This document shows positions 37,809 through 49,141 of a stretch of DNA of 49,653 nucleotides, in pieces; within the stretch, counting starts at the first letter, position 1; every line of letters starts with the position of its first letter. This stretch comes from an uncultured Caballeronia sp. (lineage in GTDB: Bacteria; Pseudomonadota; Gammaproteobacteria; Burkholderiales; Burkholderiaceae). A program made the translations under genes and the position numbers. The notes beneath the pieces are model-generated. The model was given only the letters and a program-made list of their open reading frames with translations. It did not search any database and was not told the DNA's origin. The stretch lies in assembly GCA_940588625.1 (NCBI GenBank), contig CALNPU010000003.1, positions 1 through 49,653 of the forward strand, in the 5' to 3' direction.

Positions 37809-38738
37809 ATGGAAGTCAGGGAAAACATTACATTACCAACACGCTGGTGCCAGCGAAAAACGACAAGCAGAAGTGGTGGCAACAGATAACCGAATATAGT
37901 CGGGTCGTGATCTTCATCTTGATGTTCATTACGATGTCGCTCTCGGTCGATCACTTCTTCTCCATCGAGAACATGCTCGGCCTGGCGCTGTCGATTTCGC
38001 AGATCGGCATGGTCGCTTGCACGATGATGTTCTGCCTCGCATCGCGGGATTTCGACTTGTTGGTGGGATCCACGGTGGCTTTCGCCGGCGTTCTCTGCGC
38101 GCTAGTTTTGAACACCACGGACAACACGTTTATAACGATTGTCGCGGCGGTGGCGGCAGGTTCGGCCATCGGTTTTGTGAACGGCGCAGTGATTGCGTAT
38201 TTGTGGATCAACGCGCTGATTACTACGCTGGCTACGATGGAAATCGTGCGCGGGCTTGGGTTTATCGTGTCGCATGGGCAGGCGGTGGGCGTGTCGTCGG
38301 ATACGTTTATCGCGCGGCGGTTTGACCATGTTCGGTGTCTCGTTGCCGATCTGGGTCACGCTGGCGTGTTTTATCGTGTTCGGCGTGCTGCTAAATCAAG
38401 CTGTGTACGGGCGCAATATGCTCGCAATTGGCGGTAACGCGGAAGCGTCACGTTTGGCGGGTATCAATGTGGAACGCACGCGCGTCTGGATTTTCCTGAT
38501 CCAGAGCGCGGTGGCGGCGCTCGCCGGGGTGATCCTGGCGTCGCGGATTACGTCGGGACAACCGAACGCCGCCGATGGCTTCGAGCTCAACGTGATTTCG
38601 GCTTGCTGATCATGGTTACCGTCGAGAACGTGATGAACCTGATGAACATCGACGCGTTCTACCAGTCTCGTGCGCGGCGCGATCCTGCTTGCTGCCGTGT
38701 TGCTCGACCAGTTGAAGAATCGCGGTTCACGCGACTGA
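37809..38738 (+). pseudogene. araH: Sugar ABC transporter permease (AraH-like), frameshifted
   Basis: A membrane permease of the RbsC/AraH type. The start MEVRENITLP (37809) is out of frame with the body, which begins LVPAKNDKQKWWQQITEYSR and carries membrane segments VVIFILMFITMSLSVDHFF, NTFITIVAAVAAGSAIGFVN and others. The frame changes near 38325 to MFGVSLPIWVTLACFIVFGV and GGNAEASRLAGINVERTRVW, the family motif, and again near 38600 and 38665, with LIMVTVENVMNLMNIDAFYQ and LVRGAILLAAVLLDQLKNRG in other frames. At least four indels. Confidence 0.87.
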
Positions 38739-38750
38739 ATGAGAGATTAG

Positions 38751-39548
<798 letters not shown>

Positions 39549-39552
<4 letters not shown>

Positions 39553-40434
39553 AAGCGGACCTGCTGATCGACAGCCAATGCGCGCTGGGCGAAGGCGCAA
39601 CGTGGTGTGGGTGACCGGGCGTTTTTACTGGACGGATATTGAAGGCGAGCGTTTGTGGCGCTACGATCCACGCGATGCCAGTTCCGTTTTGTTCGCCATG
39701 CCGGAACGGCTTGCATGCTTCGCGTTATGCGCCGATGCTGACGTGCTGTTGCTCGGACTTGCTTCACAGCTGGCGTTCTTTAGTCTGAGAAGACTGGCGC
39801 GATTGAAACGATCATGCCGGTGGAAGCCGATCTGCCGACTCGCATCAACGACGGCAAATGCGATCAGGGGTGCTTCGTGTTCGGCACGAAACATGACGTG
39901 GAGAAGGCGGAGAAGATTAGCGGGTTTTATCGGTTGAACCTGGATCTGTCGCTCGAGCGTTTGCCGCCCGGCGAGTGCGCGATTTTGAACAGCATCGCGT
40001 TCAGTCCGGATGGGTCGCGTATGTGTATGTATTTCTGCGATTCCCCAGAGCGCGAGATTCGCGTCTGTGATTACGATTCGTTTGCAAATCAGCGCGTGTT
40101 TGTCGAACTGTCAGATGCGAGCAGCGAGCCGGACGGTTCTGCCGTCGATAGCGATAGTGGCTTGTGGAACGCGCAGTGGGGCGACAACAGCCGCGTGGTG
40201 CGTTATGACGCCGATGGCAGCGAAACAGCACGTATCGACGTGCCGACGGCGCCGCCAAGCTGCGTTGCGTTCGGTGGTCCCCCAAGGGGATTTCTTCCGG
40301 GGCGAGAGCCACTCGGCACGGTGTATATCACGAGCGCGCGGGTCGGATTGGATGCGGGCGCGGTGTTTATTGCGATGCCGCCGGCGAGGGGTATCGCCGA
40401 GCCGGTGTTTCGCGGACATAACCTCACGCACTGA
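39549..40434 (+). pseudogene. SMP-30/gluconolactonase-family lactonase, frameshifted
   Basis: A beta-propeller lactonase that would open the aldonolactone made by the sugar dehydrogenase. MKADLLIDSQCALGEG starts at 39549, with the metal-binding glutamate region. After a shift near 39600 the body reads VVWVTGRFYWTDIEGERLWR, and from near 39795 the frame changes to MPVEADLPTRINDGKCDQGC (the RxNDGxxD metal-site motif), RLPPGECAILNSIAFSPDGS and DSDSGLWNAQWGDNSRVVRY, ending at 40434. At least two indels. Confidence 0.85.
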
Positions 40435-40606
40435 GATGCGGGTGGGTGCGGCGGGACTCTACACGCTGCACAGCAGATCCGCGGTATCACGTTCCAAGCA
40501 AAACACGAGTTGGCGCGCACGACGCGCTGTCCGCAGCTTCCTAGACACACTAGAGCTTCAGGCCAGGACCACGGGATTGATCGCCTTTCGTTCGGAGTCG
40601 GCCACC

Positions 40607-41684
40607 ATGGACCGTTGCTCGCTCAGCAGGAAACCCCACGCCCCCACCGGCGTCGTCCCGGGCAACGGTGCCCACCCGCCGCTCGAAGCTTGCCGCCGCA
40701 ACGGAGCCACCGATTCGCCCGGGGCCGGCGACGTCCAATGGGCGGTCCGGGTGTCAACGGTTGCCAACGCACAATTACGCCTCGATATTGCGCCGGCGCT
40801 TGGCGGCCACGCGCTTCGACTGGCGCAGCGACGGCGCGCTGGTGCCGATCTTCCGGGCGTGCCTCGCGCCGAGCACGGCCACCGATTCGAACGAGCTCGC
40901 GTGTTATCCGCTGCTGCCGTATTCGAACAGCATCGGCGGCGGGCGGTTTCAGTTTCTCGGCCGCAGTGTCGATGTGCCGTGCAACCGCCCCGGCGAGCCG
41001 CTGCCGCTGCATGGGGCACGTGGGACGTGGCGTCGGAGAGCTCGACGCACGTGCGCCTCACCCTCGACCGCCGCAATGGCGCGTCGTATTCGTATCTGGC
41101 GAGCCAGTCGTTCACGCTCGAAGCGTCGACGCTGGTGGTGACGCTTTTTATCGAGAATACCGGGCCGGGCGCGATGCGTTGCCGTTCGGGCTTGGATTGC
41201 ATCCGTTCCTCACGCTCGAAGCTGATACCGAGTTGTCGGCGGCCGCCGGCGGCTTGTGGTTCTGCGGTGACGATTTCCTGCTGATCCGTCACGTTCCGGC
41301 GCCGCCCGCGTGGCAATTCGGCGTGGTTTACCCCATGCCGGCCGCGATGGTAAATAACGCGTTCACCGGATGGAGCGGGCGCACGAGCGTGATGTGGCCG
41401 AAGCGGCGGTTGTCGCTGACCATTTGCGCCGATACCGATTACTACGTGCTCTACGCACCGGCAGACCAGAATTTCTTCTGCTTCGACCCGTCGATCAGCC
41501 GATCAACGCGGTGAATTTGCCCGGCAGCGGTGCGGCGCACGGTATGACGGTACTGGCGCCGGGCGAAGGCCTGACGCGCGAGTTCAGCTTTACTGTTGAA
41601 CGGTCGGGGGAAGCTAAGTGGCGCGGGCGGCCGAAGCAGCCCGCGGGGCAGAAAGCGCGCAAGACGGCGGCCGCGGTGCGATGA
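40607..41684 (+). pseudogene. Aldose 1-epimerase (GalM-like), frameshifted
   Basis: A mutarotase of the galactose-mutarotase superfamily, last gene of the sugar cluster. Parts in order: WAVRVS...NAQLRLDIAPALGG; then TRFDWRSDGALVPIFRACLA and ELACYPLLPYSNSIGGGRFQ with the substrate-binding arginine position altered (family SNRIGGGRF, here SNSIGGGRF); then VRLTLDRRNGASYSYLASQS; then LPFGLGLHPFLTLEADTELS; and INAVNLPGSGAAHGMTVLAP to the stop. They occupy all three frames; the catalytic HGxxW region near 41010-41030 is damaged. The start at 40607 is a guess. Confidence 0.82.
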
Positions 41685-41743
41685 CGCGTTTATTAACGGT
41701 TAGCCTTTGGCCCGGCGCGTGAAGAAACGCCGCGGCAGCGCGT

Positions 41744-41749
41744 TAAAAT
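41744..41749 (+). promoter_or_regulatory. Candidate -10 box for pyrF
   Basis: TAAAAT about 40 nt before the pyrF ATG. No convincing -35 is visible at the normal distance, so this is tentative. It suggests pyrF has its own promoter beyond the dead sugar operon. Confidence 0.3.
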
Positions 41750-41787
41750 GCGGGATCGCTTAATTTGCCCTTTTGCCCTGGATGCTC

Positions 41788-42603
41788 ATGTCTTTCATCG
41801 AATCGATCAATGCCGCCTGGTCGCGGACCCAGTCTCTACTCTGTGTCGGACTTGACCCGGAGCCGTCACGGTTTCCGGGTGCATTGAACGGTCGTGCTGA
41901 TTCGATCTTCGACTTTTGCCGCGACATTGTTGACGCTACGGCGCCATTTGCCTGCTCGTTCAAACCGCAGATCGCGTATTTTTCAGCGCATCGGGCAGAG
42001 GATCAGCTCGAGCGGCTGATTGCGCATATTCATGCTGGGCATCCCGGATTGCCCGTGATCCTGGACGCCAAACGAGGCGATATTGGCAGTACCGCCGAGC
42101 AATATGCAATCGAAGCGTTTGATCGATACAAAGCCGATGCCGTCACGGTTAATCCGTATATGGGGTTTGATTCGGTTCAGCCGTATCTGGAACATGACGG
42201 AAAGGGCGTAATCGTTTTGTGCCGCACGTCGAATGCCGGTGGGTCGGATCTGCAGTTTCTTGAGGTCGATGGAACGCCGCTTTATCAGGTCGTGGCGCGG
42301 CTCGCCGCCGAGAAGTGGAATGCGAGCGGGCAATTAGGCCTGGTCGTGGGTGCGACGTTTCCACGGGAAATTGAAATCGTCCGTTCTATTATTGGCGATA
42401 TGCCGCTTTTGATCCCGGGCATTGGCGCTCAAGGCGGTGACTTTGAAGCGACGGTTCGTGCCAGTCGGGACTCTTCGGGCAAAGGCGGGATGCTGATCAA
42501 TTCTTCCCGTGCGATTATTTATGCAGGCAAGGGTGATGATTTTGCTGACGCTGCGGCCGAAGCGGCGCGGCGAACACGCGACGCGATTAATGCGGTGGTT
42601 TGA
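41788..42603 (+). CDS. pyrF: Orotidine 5'-phosphate decarboxylase
   Basis: Last step of UMP synthesis. The 271-residue protein ([20 protein letters not shown]) is the longer subfamily-2 type. The catalytic Asp-Lys-Asp motif is [14 protein letters not shown]; phosphate-binding parts are [17 protein letters not shown] and [12 protein letters not shown] used the ATG at 41788 because the preceding five codons from 41773 are not conserved. Intact, directly after the degraded cluster. Confidence 0.95.
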   Translation: MSFIESINAAWSRTQSLLCVGLDPEPSRFPGALNGRADSIFDFCRDIVDATAPFACSFKPQIAYFSAHRAEDQLERLIAHIHAGHPGLPVILDAKRGDIGSTAEQYAIEAFDRYKADAVTVNPYMGFDSVQPYLEHDGKGVIVLCRTSNAGGSDLQFLEVDGTPLYQVVARLAAEKWNASGQLGLVVGATFPREIEIVRSIIGDMPLLIPGIGAQGGDFEATVRASRDSSGKGGMLINSSRAIIYAGKGDDFADAAAEAARRTRDAINAVV

Positions 42604-42639
42604 AGGGGTTGTTCGCTTGGAGCCTGGGAGAGAAAGGCC

Positions 42640-43578
42640 TTATCCCTCGATGACTTGCTGAATCTGCTCCAGCGCCTCTTCGGTGGAGCTCTCTACGGCG
42701 CAATCCACGATCTTTCGATCCTCGATACTTCTCAGCCACGTCAGTTGGCGTTTGCACAACTGACGCGTCGCGAACACGCCTTTATCGCGCATGGTCGCGT
42801 AGTCGATTTCCCGGTCGAGGTATGCCCAGACCTGGCGGTATCCGACACAGCGCATCGATGGCATTGCCGGGGTTAAATCGCCGCGTGCGCGCAATGCCTC
42901 GACTTCTTCTATCAGGCCTGCCTTCAGCATCTCGTCAAAGCGCTTTTCTATCCGGCGATGCAGCACGCTTCTATCCGATGGCTCCAACGCAATCGGAACG
43001 AATTCAGGGTCACCTTCCTGGCTCCTTTTCGGGTCTTTTAATATCGCGGATAGGGTTCTGCCTGTCAGCATATGGACCTCCAACGCACGCTGGATCCGCT
43101 GCGAATCGTTGGGCGCGAGCCGTGCTGCAGTTTCCGGATCGATAGCCATTAGTCGCGCGTGCATTGCGGGCCAGCCATCGCGCGCCGCTTCTTCATCGAG
43201 TGCAGCACGTGTTTCCGGATTCGCTTCAGGTAAATCGTTTAATCCACGCGTCAATGCCATGTAATACAGCATCGTTCCACCGACCAGCAACGGGATGCGT
43301 CCACGTGCTTCAATCTCCGCGGAGAGACGTAACGTGTCGTTGCGGAATTGAGCCGCCGAATACGACTCGGTCGGATCAATGATGCCGATCAGATGATGCG
43401 GTGCCAGCGCGCGTTTTTCTGCCGTGGGTTTCGCCGTGCCTATATCCATGCCGCGATAAACCAGCGCCGAATCCACGCTGATGATTTCCACCGGCCGGCG
43501 TTGAGCGAACACGAGCGCAGCAGCGGTTTTTCCGGATGCCGTCGGTCCCAGCAAACACGCAATCCGCCGCGCGCTCAT
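42640..43578 (-). CDS. miaA: tRNA dimethylallyltransferase
   Basis: Adds a dimethylallyl group to A37 of tRNAs reading UNN codons. At 312 residues: P-loop [17 protein letters not shown], the substrate region [16 protein letters not shown], the family motif [20 protein letters not shown], and [15 protein letters not shown] near the end. The ATG at 43576-43578 overlaps the mutL stop by four bases, so the two are coupled, an arrangement also found in enterobacteria. Intact. Confidence 0.95.
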   Translation of the reverse strand: MSARRIACLLGPTASGKTAAALVFAQRRPVEIISVDSALVYRGMDIGTAKPTAEKRALAPHHLIGIIDPTESYSAAQFRNDTLRLSAEIEARGRIPLLVGGTMLYYMALTRGLNDLPEANPETRAALDEEAARDGWPAMHARLMAIDPETAARLAPNDSQRIQRALEVHMLTGRTLSAILKDPKRSQEGDPEFVPIALEPSDRSVLHRRIEKRFDEMLKAGLIEEVEALRARGDLTPAMPSMRCVGYRQVWAYLDREIDYATMRDKGVFATRQLCKRQLTWLRSIEDRKIVDCAVESSTEEALEQIQQVIEG

Positions 43579-45569
43579 TGGCCGCGCATGAAAAGTCGGT
43601 CGAGATCGCCGAGCATCAACTGGAACCAGGTCGGGCGGCCATGATTGCACTGGTCGCCGCGCTCGGTGGCTTCCATCTGGCGCAGCAGGCCGTTCATCTC
43701 GTCCAGTGTCAGTCGCCGGTTCGCCCGCATAGCGTGATGGCACGCTAGGGTGCCCAGCAGTTCATGCTGGCGCTCGGTCAGAACCCGCGAGCCGCCGTAA
43801 GCCTGCAAATCCGAAATCACCGCCCGCGCCAAAGACTGCAAATCGGCATCTTTCAGCAGCGCAGGGACCGCACGGATAGCAATCGAATCCGGCGACAGAA
43901 TCGCCAGATCGAATCCCAGCGCGTCCAGCACTTCGCGCTCTTCCTCGACCACGCCCATTTCCACGGCATCGACGGTCATCGTCACCGGAATCAGCAACGG
44001 CTGAACCGCGATCGCCCGGTCGGCGAGCGAGTTCTTGAACTGCTCGTAAAGGATGCGCTCGTGGGCCGCATGCATGTCGACGATGATCAACCCCTGCGCG
44101 TTCTGCGCCAGCACGTAGATCCCATGAATCTGGCCCAGCGCGAAGCCCAATGGCTGCTCATCTGCAGCGATATCCAGCGCACCCGGCATCGCGGCGTAGA
44201 GCGGCGCGCTGGCCTGGTTCGGCGAATATGCCTCGGAGGAGCTCGCACTGGCAGCGAGCGTCGTGCCTTGCGACGAGCCGGCGTTCACGTCGCGGCGGCC
44301 GAACAACGCGTCGTACATTGCCAGCGGCTGCGCGACCGGCAAGTTGCCTTGCGTCATCCTCGATTGCCGTAGCCAGTTTGTGCCGCTTTCCGTCTTTTGC
44401 CGGGAACCAGGCATGAAATCGCTGCTCTGCGCACCACCGAGACCCGCGCCCGCGTAAGGCCGTGCGCTAAACAATGCAACTCCTGTTGGTTCCAATTGCG
44501 CGGCGTGGCCGCCGACCGTCGTTTCCGGCGATGCCCCTGCGTTGCGCGCCAACGCCCGCTGCACGGCATGGAACACATACTGGTGGATCGAGCGGGAATC
44601 GCGGAAACGGACTTCGATCTTCGATGGATGCACGTTCACATCGACTGCTTCCGGCGGCAAATCCAGGAACAGCACATACGACGGATACCGGTTACCGTGC
44701 AGCACGTCCTCGTAAGCAGCGCGCACGGCGTGCGTCAGCAGCTTGTCGCGCACGAAACGCCTGTTGACGAAGAAGTATTGCTGGTCGGCACGGCCGCGGC
44801 TCGCAGTCGGCAAGCCGGCGCAGCCGTACACGGCCAGCGGTCCAGCGCGTTCGTCGAGCGGCAGATGCGCGGTGGCGAAGACGTCGCCGAGAATTTTTGC
44901 CACGCGCGTGGACGGGTCCGACGCGTTCCAGTGTTCGACGGCCTTGCCGTTATGAATCACCGATATCGCAATGTCCGGCCGCGCCAGCGCCACGCGCCTG
45001 ATCACTTCCAGGCAATGCCCGAGTTCGGTGTGCTCGCTTTTCAGGAATTTCCGGCGTGCGGGCGTGTTGAAGTACAGCTCGCGCATTTCCATGGTCGTAC
45101 CGATGGTTCCGGCTGCTGGCGAGATCGCGCCGGTCTGGACGTCGATGCGCGTGGCATGCGCACAGACCGCCGTCCGGCTGGTGATGAAAAGCTCCGCCAC
45201 CGACGCAATCGACGCGAGCGCTTCCCCGCGGAACCCAAGCGACGCCACGGCTTCGAGCTCGGCAAGCGAGCGGATCTTGCTGGTGGCGTGGCGCAACAAG
45301 GCCAGAGGGAGTTCGGCGGGCGGAATGCCGCAGCCGTTGTCGACGATCATGATGCGCTTCACGCCGCCTTCGTCGAGCGTGATCCGCAAGCTCGATGCGC
45401 CCGCGTCCAGCGCGTTTTCGAGCAGTTCCTTCACCACGGACGCCGGCCGTTCGACCACTTCGCCTGCCGCAATCTGGCTGATGAGCTGGTCGGGCAGGGG
45501 CTGAATGGCGCGCAGCGGACGTGCGGCGGGAGAAGAAATCGTGTCGGATGAGTCGATTAGATCGGGCAT
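43575..45569 (-). CDS. mutL: DNA mismatch repair protein MutL
   Basis: The mismatch-repair coordinator, 664 residues. The GHKL ATPase has [24 protein letters not shown] and [30 protein letters not shown] closes the N-terminal part. A Ser/Gln/Ala-rich linker covers about residues 360-480. The C-terminal dimer domain carries [12 protein letters not shown], which fits the endonuclease motif D-x-H-A-x2-E-x4-E, and CNHGRPTW. So this is an endonuclease-type MutL as expected where MutH is absent. It is fully open, with no disruption, despite the many indels around. Confidence 0.95.
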   Translation of the reverse strand: MPDLIDSSDTISSPAARPLRAIQPLPDQLISQIAAGEVVERPASVVKELLENALDAGASSLRITLDEGGVKRIMIVDNGCGIPPAELPLALLRHATSKIRSLAELEAVASLGFRGEALASIASVAELFITSRTAVCAHATRIDVQTGAISPAAGTIGTTMEMRELYFNTPARRKFLKSEHTELGHCLEVIRRVALARPDIAISVIHNGKAVEHWNASDPSTRVAKILGDVFATAHLPLDERAGPLAVYGCAGLPTASRGRADQQYFFVNRRFVRDKLLTHAVRAAYEDVLHGNRYPSYVLFLDLPPEAVDVNVHPSKIEVRFRDSRSIHQYVFHAVQRALARNAGASPETTVGGHAAQLEPTGVALFSARPYAGAGLGGAQSSDFMPGSRQKTESGTNWLRQSRMTQGNLPVAQPLAMYDALFGRRDVNAGSSQGTTLAASASSSEAYSPNQASAPLYAAMPGALDIAADEQPLGFALGQIHGIYVLAQNAQGLIIVDMHAAHERILYEQFKNSLADRAIAVQPLLIPVTMTVDAVEMGVVEEEREVLDALGFDLAILSPDSIAIRAVPALLKDADLQSLARAVISDLQAYGGSRVLTERQHELLGTLACHHAMRANRRLTLDEMNGLLRQMEATERGDQCNHGRPTWFQLMLGDLDRLFMRGQ

Positions 45570-45847
45570 GCCGAATTATAAAGCTTCACGCCGGTGAACG
45601 ATTTCCTCGCCGTTCGGTCTCCCAGTACGAGATTGCCGTGGTACCGTCTTGCGCGGTCCAGCGAGGCGCAAGCACGCCGATGCGGGCCAGAAAACCGGTC
45701 AATGATTACGCGCTTCGGGAATTTTCCCGCGTCGAGTTCGATATCGTAGCGCGCCTGTTTTTATCGCAACGTTTGCAACGGTATGCCCGCGCATGCACGC
45801 TGCTGTGCGCCAAGTTCCCGCTAATTCAATCCTGATCGAGGCCCATT

Positions 45848-46507
45848 TTGGATACGCTGCTGTTATTCCTGACTCTTATTCTCCATATAGACAAATCGCT
45901 CGGGTATTTCATCCAGCACTACGGCGCCTGGGTGTACGCGGTGTTGTTCCTGATCGTTTTCTGTGAAACCGGGCTGGTGGTGTTTCCTTTCCTGCCCGGC
46001 GACTCGCTGTTATTCATTGGCGGCGTGTTCGCGGCGAGCGGCTCGATGGATCTCGGCGCGCTGATCGGGCTGCTGCTGGTCGCGGCCATCCTCGGAAATA
46101 CGGTGAATTACTGGATTGGCTGCGTGATCGGCCCCAAGGTATTCGATACCCACATTCCCGTGCTCGAACGTTTCCTTGATCGCGAAGCGCTGCGCAAGAT
46201 GCAGGGCTTCTACGAGCGGCACGGCGGCAAAACCATTGTGCTCGCGCGCTTTGTGCCCATTGTGCGGACGTTCGCGCCATTTGTTGCGGGCACATCGGCG
46301 ATGAAGGCATCGCGTTTTCAATTGTTCAACATACTCGGCGCGCTGATCTGGGTGTTGCTGCTGGTATTACTCGGTTATTTCTTCGGCAATATCCCATTTA
46401 TTCGCCAGTATCTGAACGTGATCGCATTGGTTGGCGTGTGCGCGGCAATCGTGCTGATCGCGCTGGGCGCGTTGTGGAAAGTCATGCGGCGTAAAGCCAG
46501 CGAATAA
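45848..46507 (+). CDS. DedA-family membrane protein
   Basis: A 219-residue inner-membrane protein of the DedA/SNARE-associated (VTT) family, whose members act as lipid transporters and are needed for normal envelope function. Recognisable are VFCETGLVVFPFLPGDSLLF, the N-x-x-x-Y-W-I-G segment GNTVNYWIGCVIGPKVF, FYERHGGKTIVLARFVPIVR and FAPFVAGTSAMKASRF. It begins with TTG (protein MDTLLLFLTLILHIDKSLGY). A strong terminator follows. Intact. In the 278 bp before it, an open frame at 45521-45835 shows no credible domain. Confidence 0.9.
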   Translation: MDTLLLFLTLILHIDKSLGYFIQHYGAWVYAVLFLIVFCETGLVVFPFLPGDSLLFIGGVFAASGSMDLGALIGLLLVAAILGNTVNYWIGCVIGPKVFDTHIPVLERFLDREALRKMQGFYERHGGKTIVLARFVPIVRTFAPFVAGTSAMKASRFQLFNILGALIWVLLLVLLGYFFGNIPFIRQYLNVIALVGVCAAIVLIALGALWKVMRRKASE

Positions 46508-46530
46508 ACGAAGGGATGGATGGACCTTGA

Positions 46531-46562
46531 AAGGCCGCTCTCGAGCGGCCTTAATTTTTTTG
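46531..46562 (+). terminator. Intrinsic terminator of dedA
   Basis: AAGGCCGCTC at 46531-46540 and GAGCGGCCTT at 46543-46552 form a stable stem, followed by AA and eight T. It lies 23 bp past the dedA stop. Confidence 0.88.
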
Positions 46563-46880
46563 CATTTCCTGCAGTCGCGTTTGGCCGATTGCTCGAACCG
46601 CGCTCAATCCATGTCTCGTATCCGGCCGCATGTCACCCCGGACGCTCCCAAGCTGGCCACTGGGTCCGGCGTTATTTACCGCCCATTCCCGATGTAAGGG
46701 ACCGTTGCAGCGTGTGCAACGCTATCTAGGACTTCGCCTATCAAAATTCTTATATCATAAAAGTATGTCCTGACGCTAGGTGGGAAGCGCAGAACCTCTT
46801 AACGCTTCCTCGTTATTCTGCCGCCGCCTTTGACCTCTGTGGCTGTTCCCGATGGGTTCGGAGCTAGCCATATCGAAGCG

Positions 46881-46904
46881 CCGGTTCGGAATGTTCCGAA
46901 CCGG
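46881..46904. repeat. Perfect 11-bp inverted repeat
   Basis: CCGGTTCGGAA at 46881-46891 and TTCCGAACCGG at 46894-46904 with a 2-nt centre. It lies in the stretch 46563-46945, which has no gene, and just before the adhesin remnant. No U-tract follows, so either an operator-like palindrome or a dispersed element. Confidence 0.5.
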
Positions 46905-46945
46905 TTTCCAGTCAAGAAACTGGGCATATATTTAGGAATACAGAT

Positions 46946-47747
46946 TACTATGGCCGCGTGACCCAGAACAGCGCGGATATCGCCGGCATGAAGGGCGACA
47001 TCATCGCGGTGGCGAGCGGGCTGAACCCGAACGCTGTCAACTACGATTCCGCCGATCACAACAAGGTCACGCTCGGTGGAACGGCTGCGACGGACGGGGT
47101 GCAAATGACGAACATGGAGGCCGGCGAACTGTCGTCAACCAGCACCGACGCCATCGACGGCGAGCAACTGAACGCAACCAATGAGCGTGTCGGCGTCACG
47201 GAAACTGTGATCGCCGGGTATCAGGCGGGGGGCCTGGGCTTCATGACGATTAATTCGTCGGCGGCGAGCGGATCGAAGCCAGTGGCATCGGGTCAGGACG
47301 CAGTGGCTATAGGGCGTGAACGCTGTGGCCCCGGGCAGCAACTCGGTGGCGCTCGGTACGAATTCTGTCGCCAACAAAGTCAACCAACAAGGTATCTGTA
47401 GGTTCAGCCGGAAATGGGCGCCGCGTGACGAATGTGGCGGAAGGCGTGAGCGGCACGGACGCGATCAACATGACGCAGATGAACCAGTTCCTTAGCGACG
47501 TTGGCGCCAGCCTGACGGCCTTGCAAAAGTCGGCATACGGTGGGGTGGCCGCCGCCATGGCAATGCCGAACTTCACACCGAGCGGTCCCGGCAAGACGAT
47601 AGTCAGCGCGGGCGTGCCGAACTACAAAGATTATAGCGCGATCAGTGCCGGCGTGACGTATCGTTGCCCTGGGTCGTGAACGGCGCGGTCTCGGCATCGC
47701 AGAGCGGCGACGCGGGCGGGCGTGCCCATGCTGACTACGAGTTCTGA
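46946..47747 (+). pseudogene. Trimeric autotransporter adhesin, C-terminal remnant
   Basis: The C-terminal stalk and membrane anchor of a YadA-type trimeric autotransporter. Stalk motifs DAIDGEQLNATNERV and GTDAINMTQMNQFL, and head-type repeats ASGQDAVAIG and NSVALGTNSVA (split over frames) are seen, then the coiled stalk and the YadA anchor SAYGGVAAAMAMPNFTPSGP through YKDYSAISAGVTYR. The final strand, WVVNGAVSASQSGDAGGRAH then ADYEF and stop, is in another frame. There are at least three frame changes and neither a signal peptide nor a passenger start; only the last 260 residues of a normally far longer protein remain. Confidence 0.83.
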
Positions 47748-47791
47748 TCGAAGGGCTTTAGAAGGCTGAACTCGCTGTAGCGGTTGTAAAA

Positions 47792-47829
47792 AAGAAAGGG
47801 CGGTCCGGATACGCGGATCGCCCTTTCTT
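47792..47829. terminator. Bidirectional terminator-like hairpin after the adhesin remnant
   Basis: AAGAAAGGGCG at 47792-47802 pairs with CGCCCTTTCTT at 47819-47829, extended by TCCG/CGGA inside. The A-run before it gives a U-tract for minus-strand transcripts; on the plus strand only ATTGG follows. Confidence 0.65.
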
Positions 47830-48005
47830 ATTGGCGCGGGACAGGTCCGCAGTTCGCCCGCTTCTTCGCCGTGAAAAAAGGTTAGAATGCCAAATCTCGA
47901 AAGAGTGGAAATCGAGCAGTTGGCAGGCACGATTCCGACGAATAATGAATAAATGTTAAAGCTGGCGAAGAGCAAGGTGCGAAGGTCATACGGGAACAAG
48001 CGGGA

Positions 48006-48143
48006 ATGCTGCGTCGTCTGAAGTTGGCGGCGGTAGCGGTAGGTGTGGCCGCGCTGGTTAGCGGCTGCGGAATTTTTGGCTGCGCCGGCAGCGCGACAAA
48101 CAGCGGGGCTTTTGGCGGATGCGGAGCCGGCATGCGGTTCTGA
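48006..48143 (+). CDS. Small cysteine/glycine-rich lipoprotein
   Basis: A 45-residue open frame, ATG at 48006 to TGA at 48141. It has a complete lipoprotein signal: MLRRLKLAAVAVGVAALVSG with Cys at 21 (VSGC lipobox), leaving a mature peptide of 25 residues rich in Gly and Cys (CGIFGCAGSATNSGAFGGCG then AGMRF). GGGA precedes the start. No family is recognised. The lipobox and basic-hydrophobic pattern support a real gene; the very short mature part could mean a cut-down relic. It lies 58 bp before the nlpD-like gene. Confidence 0.6.
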   Translation: MLRRLKLAAVAVGVAALVSGCGIFGCAGSATNSGAFGGCGAGMRF

Positions 48144-48201
48144 GCGCCCAGGCGCGCACCCCGGAAATATTCATAACAGGAAGTCAGGGAAAACGGCAAG
48201 C

Positions 48202-49098
48202 ATGGCGGTATCGCGTTCAGGTAATTCAGGATGGGCTATCATCGGCCGGTTGGGCGTGCTGGGTGTGCTCGTTTCCATTGGCGTGGCGGGTTGCTCGACG
48301 GGCCCCCTATCGTCGACCAGTCGACGGGCGGTACGAGCTCGCTAGCGGTGATTCCCACTACGCCGCCGGGCACCGGGTCCGTCGCGGGACCGGCCGCTAT
48401 CGCGCCATCCGTGCGGCCCGAGACCGGACCGGGGTTTTATCGCGTGAAGCCCGGCGATACGCTCTACGGCATCGCGCGCGCCCAGAAGCAGCGCCCATCC
48501 GATCTCATCAAGTGGAACAACCTGCCCGAGAGCAAGCAGGTCAACATTGACCAGTTGCTACGGGTTGCACCGCCTGGCAGTACGCCTCTCGCCAGCACCG
48601 ACGACTGGAGCAAACAGGCTTCGTCCGCGGCAGGATCGAAGTCGCCGCCGCCGATCATCGGCGCGCCTCGGGCGACAGCGAACAACAACCCCGCCCCCGC
48701 ACGAGCACGCCCGCGATCAGTTCGAAGGGCGCGTGGCTTGCGTGGCCGGCGCACAAGGCGACGTGATCACGAAGTTCGGCGAGGGCGGTAGCAAGGGTAT
48801 CGATATTGGCGGCGAGCTCGGCGAGCCGGTGAAAGTCGCGGCCGCCGGACGTGTGGTCTATGCAGGCAGCGGCTTGCGGGCCTACGGGCAGATAATCATC
48901 GTCAAGCATAGCAACGACTTCCTCACGGCCTACGCACACAACAGCAAGCTGCTGGTGAAGGAAGGCGATGCCGTGCGTCAGGGCGCGCCGATCACGGAAA
49001 TGGGGACGGAGCCGAACAACAAGCCGCTGCTGCACTTCGAACTGCGCAAGTCCGGGCAGGCAATCGATCCGGTTCCGTCGCTCAAGAAGGCGAGATGA
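48202..49098 (+). pseudogene. nlpD: NlpD-type LysM/M23 lipoprotein, frameshifted
   Basis: An envelope lipoprotein that, as NlpD, activates cell-wall amidases at division. The signal LGVLGVLVSIGVAGCSTGP (ATG 48202, lipobox VAGC) is in one frame. A change in the C-run near 48300 puts PIVDQSTGGTSSLAVIPTTP and the LysM domain (GFYRVKPGDTLYGIARAQKQ to LLRVAPPG) in a second frame. A lost G near 48755 puts the M23 domain, GDVITKFGEGGSKGIDIGGE through LLHFELRKSGQAIDP, in a third. The zinc histidine of active M23 peptidases (HxGxD) is absent (GSKGID), as in NlpD-type activators. Neither pcm nor rpoS is next to it, so it could be an NlpD paralogue. Confidence 0.8.
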
Positions 49099-49141
49099 CG
49101 AACAGCACGCACAGTGTTCGTGCAACAAGAGGGCTGCGGAT

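Noticed and set aside
45521..45835. Open frame between mutL and dedA
   Set aside because: Overlaps the mutL 5' end, no domain, no ribosome binding site; could be a relic but nothing supports it.
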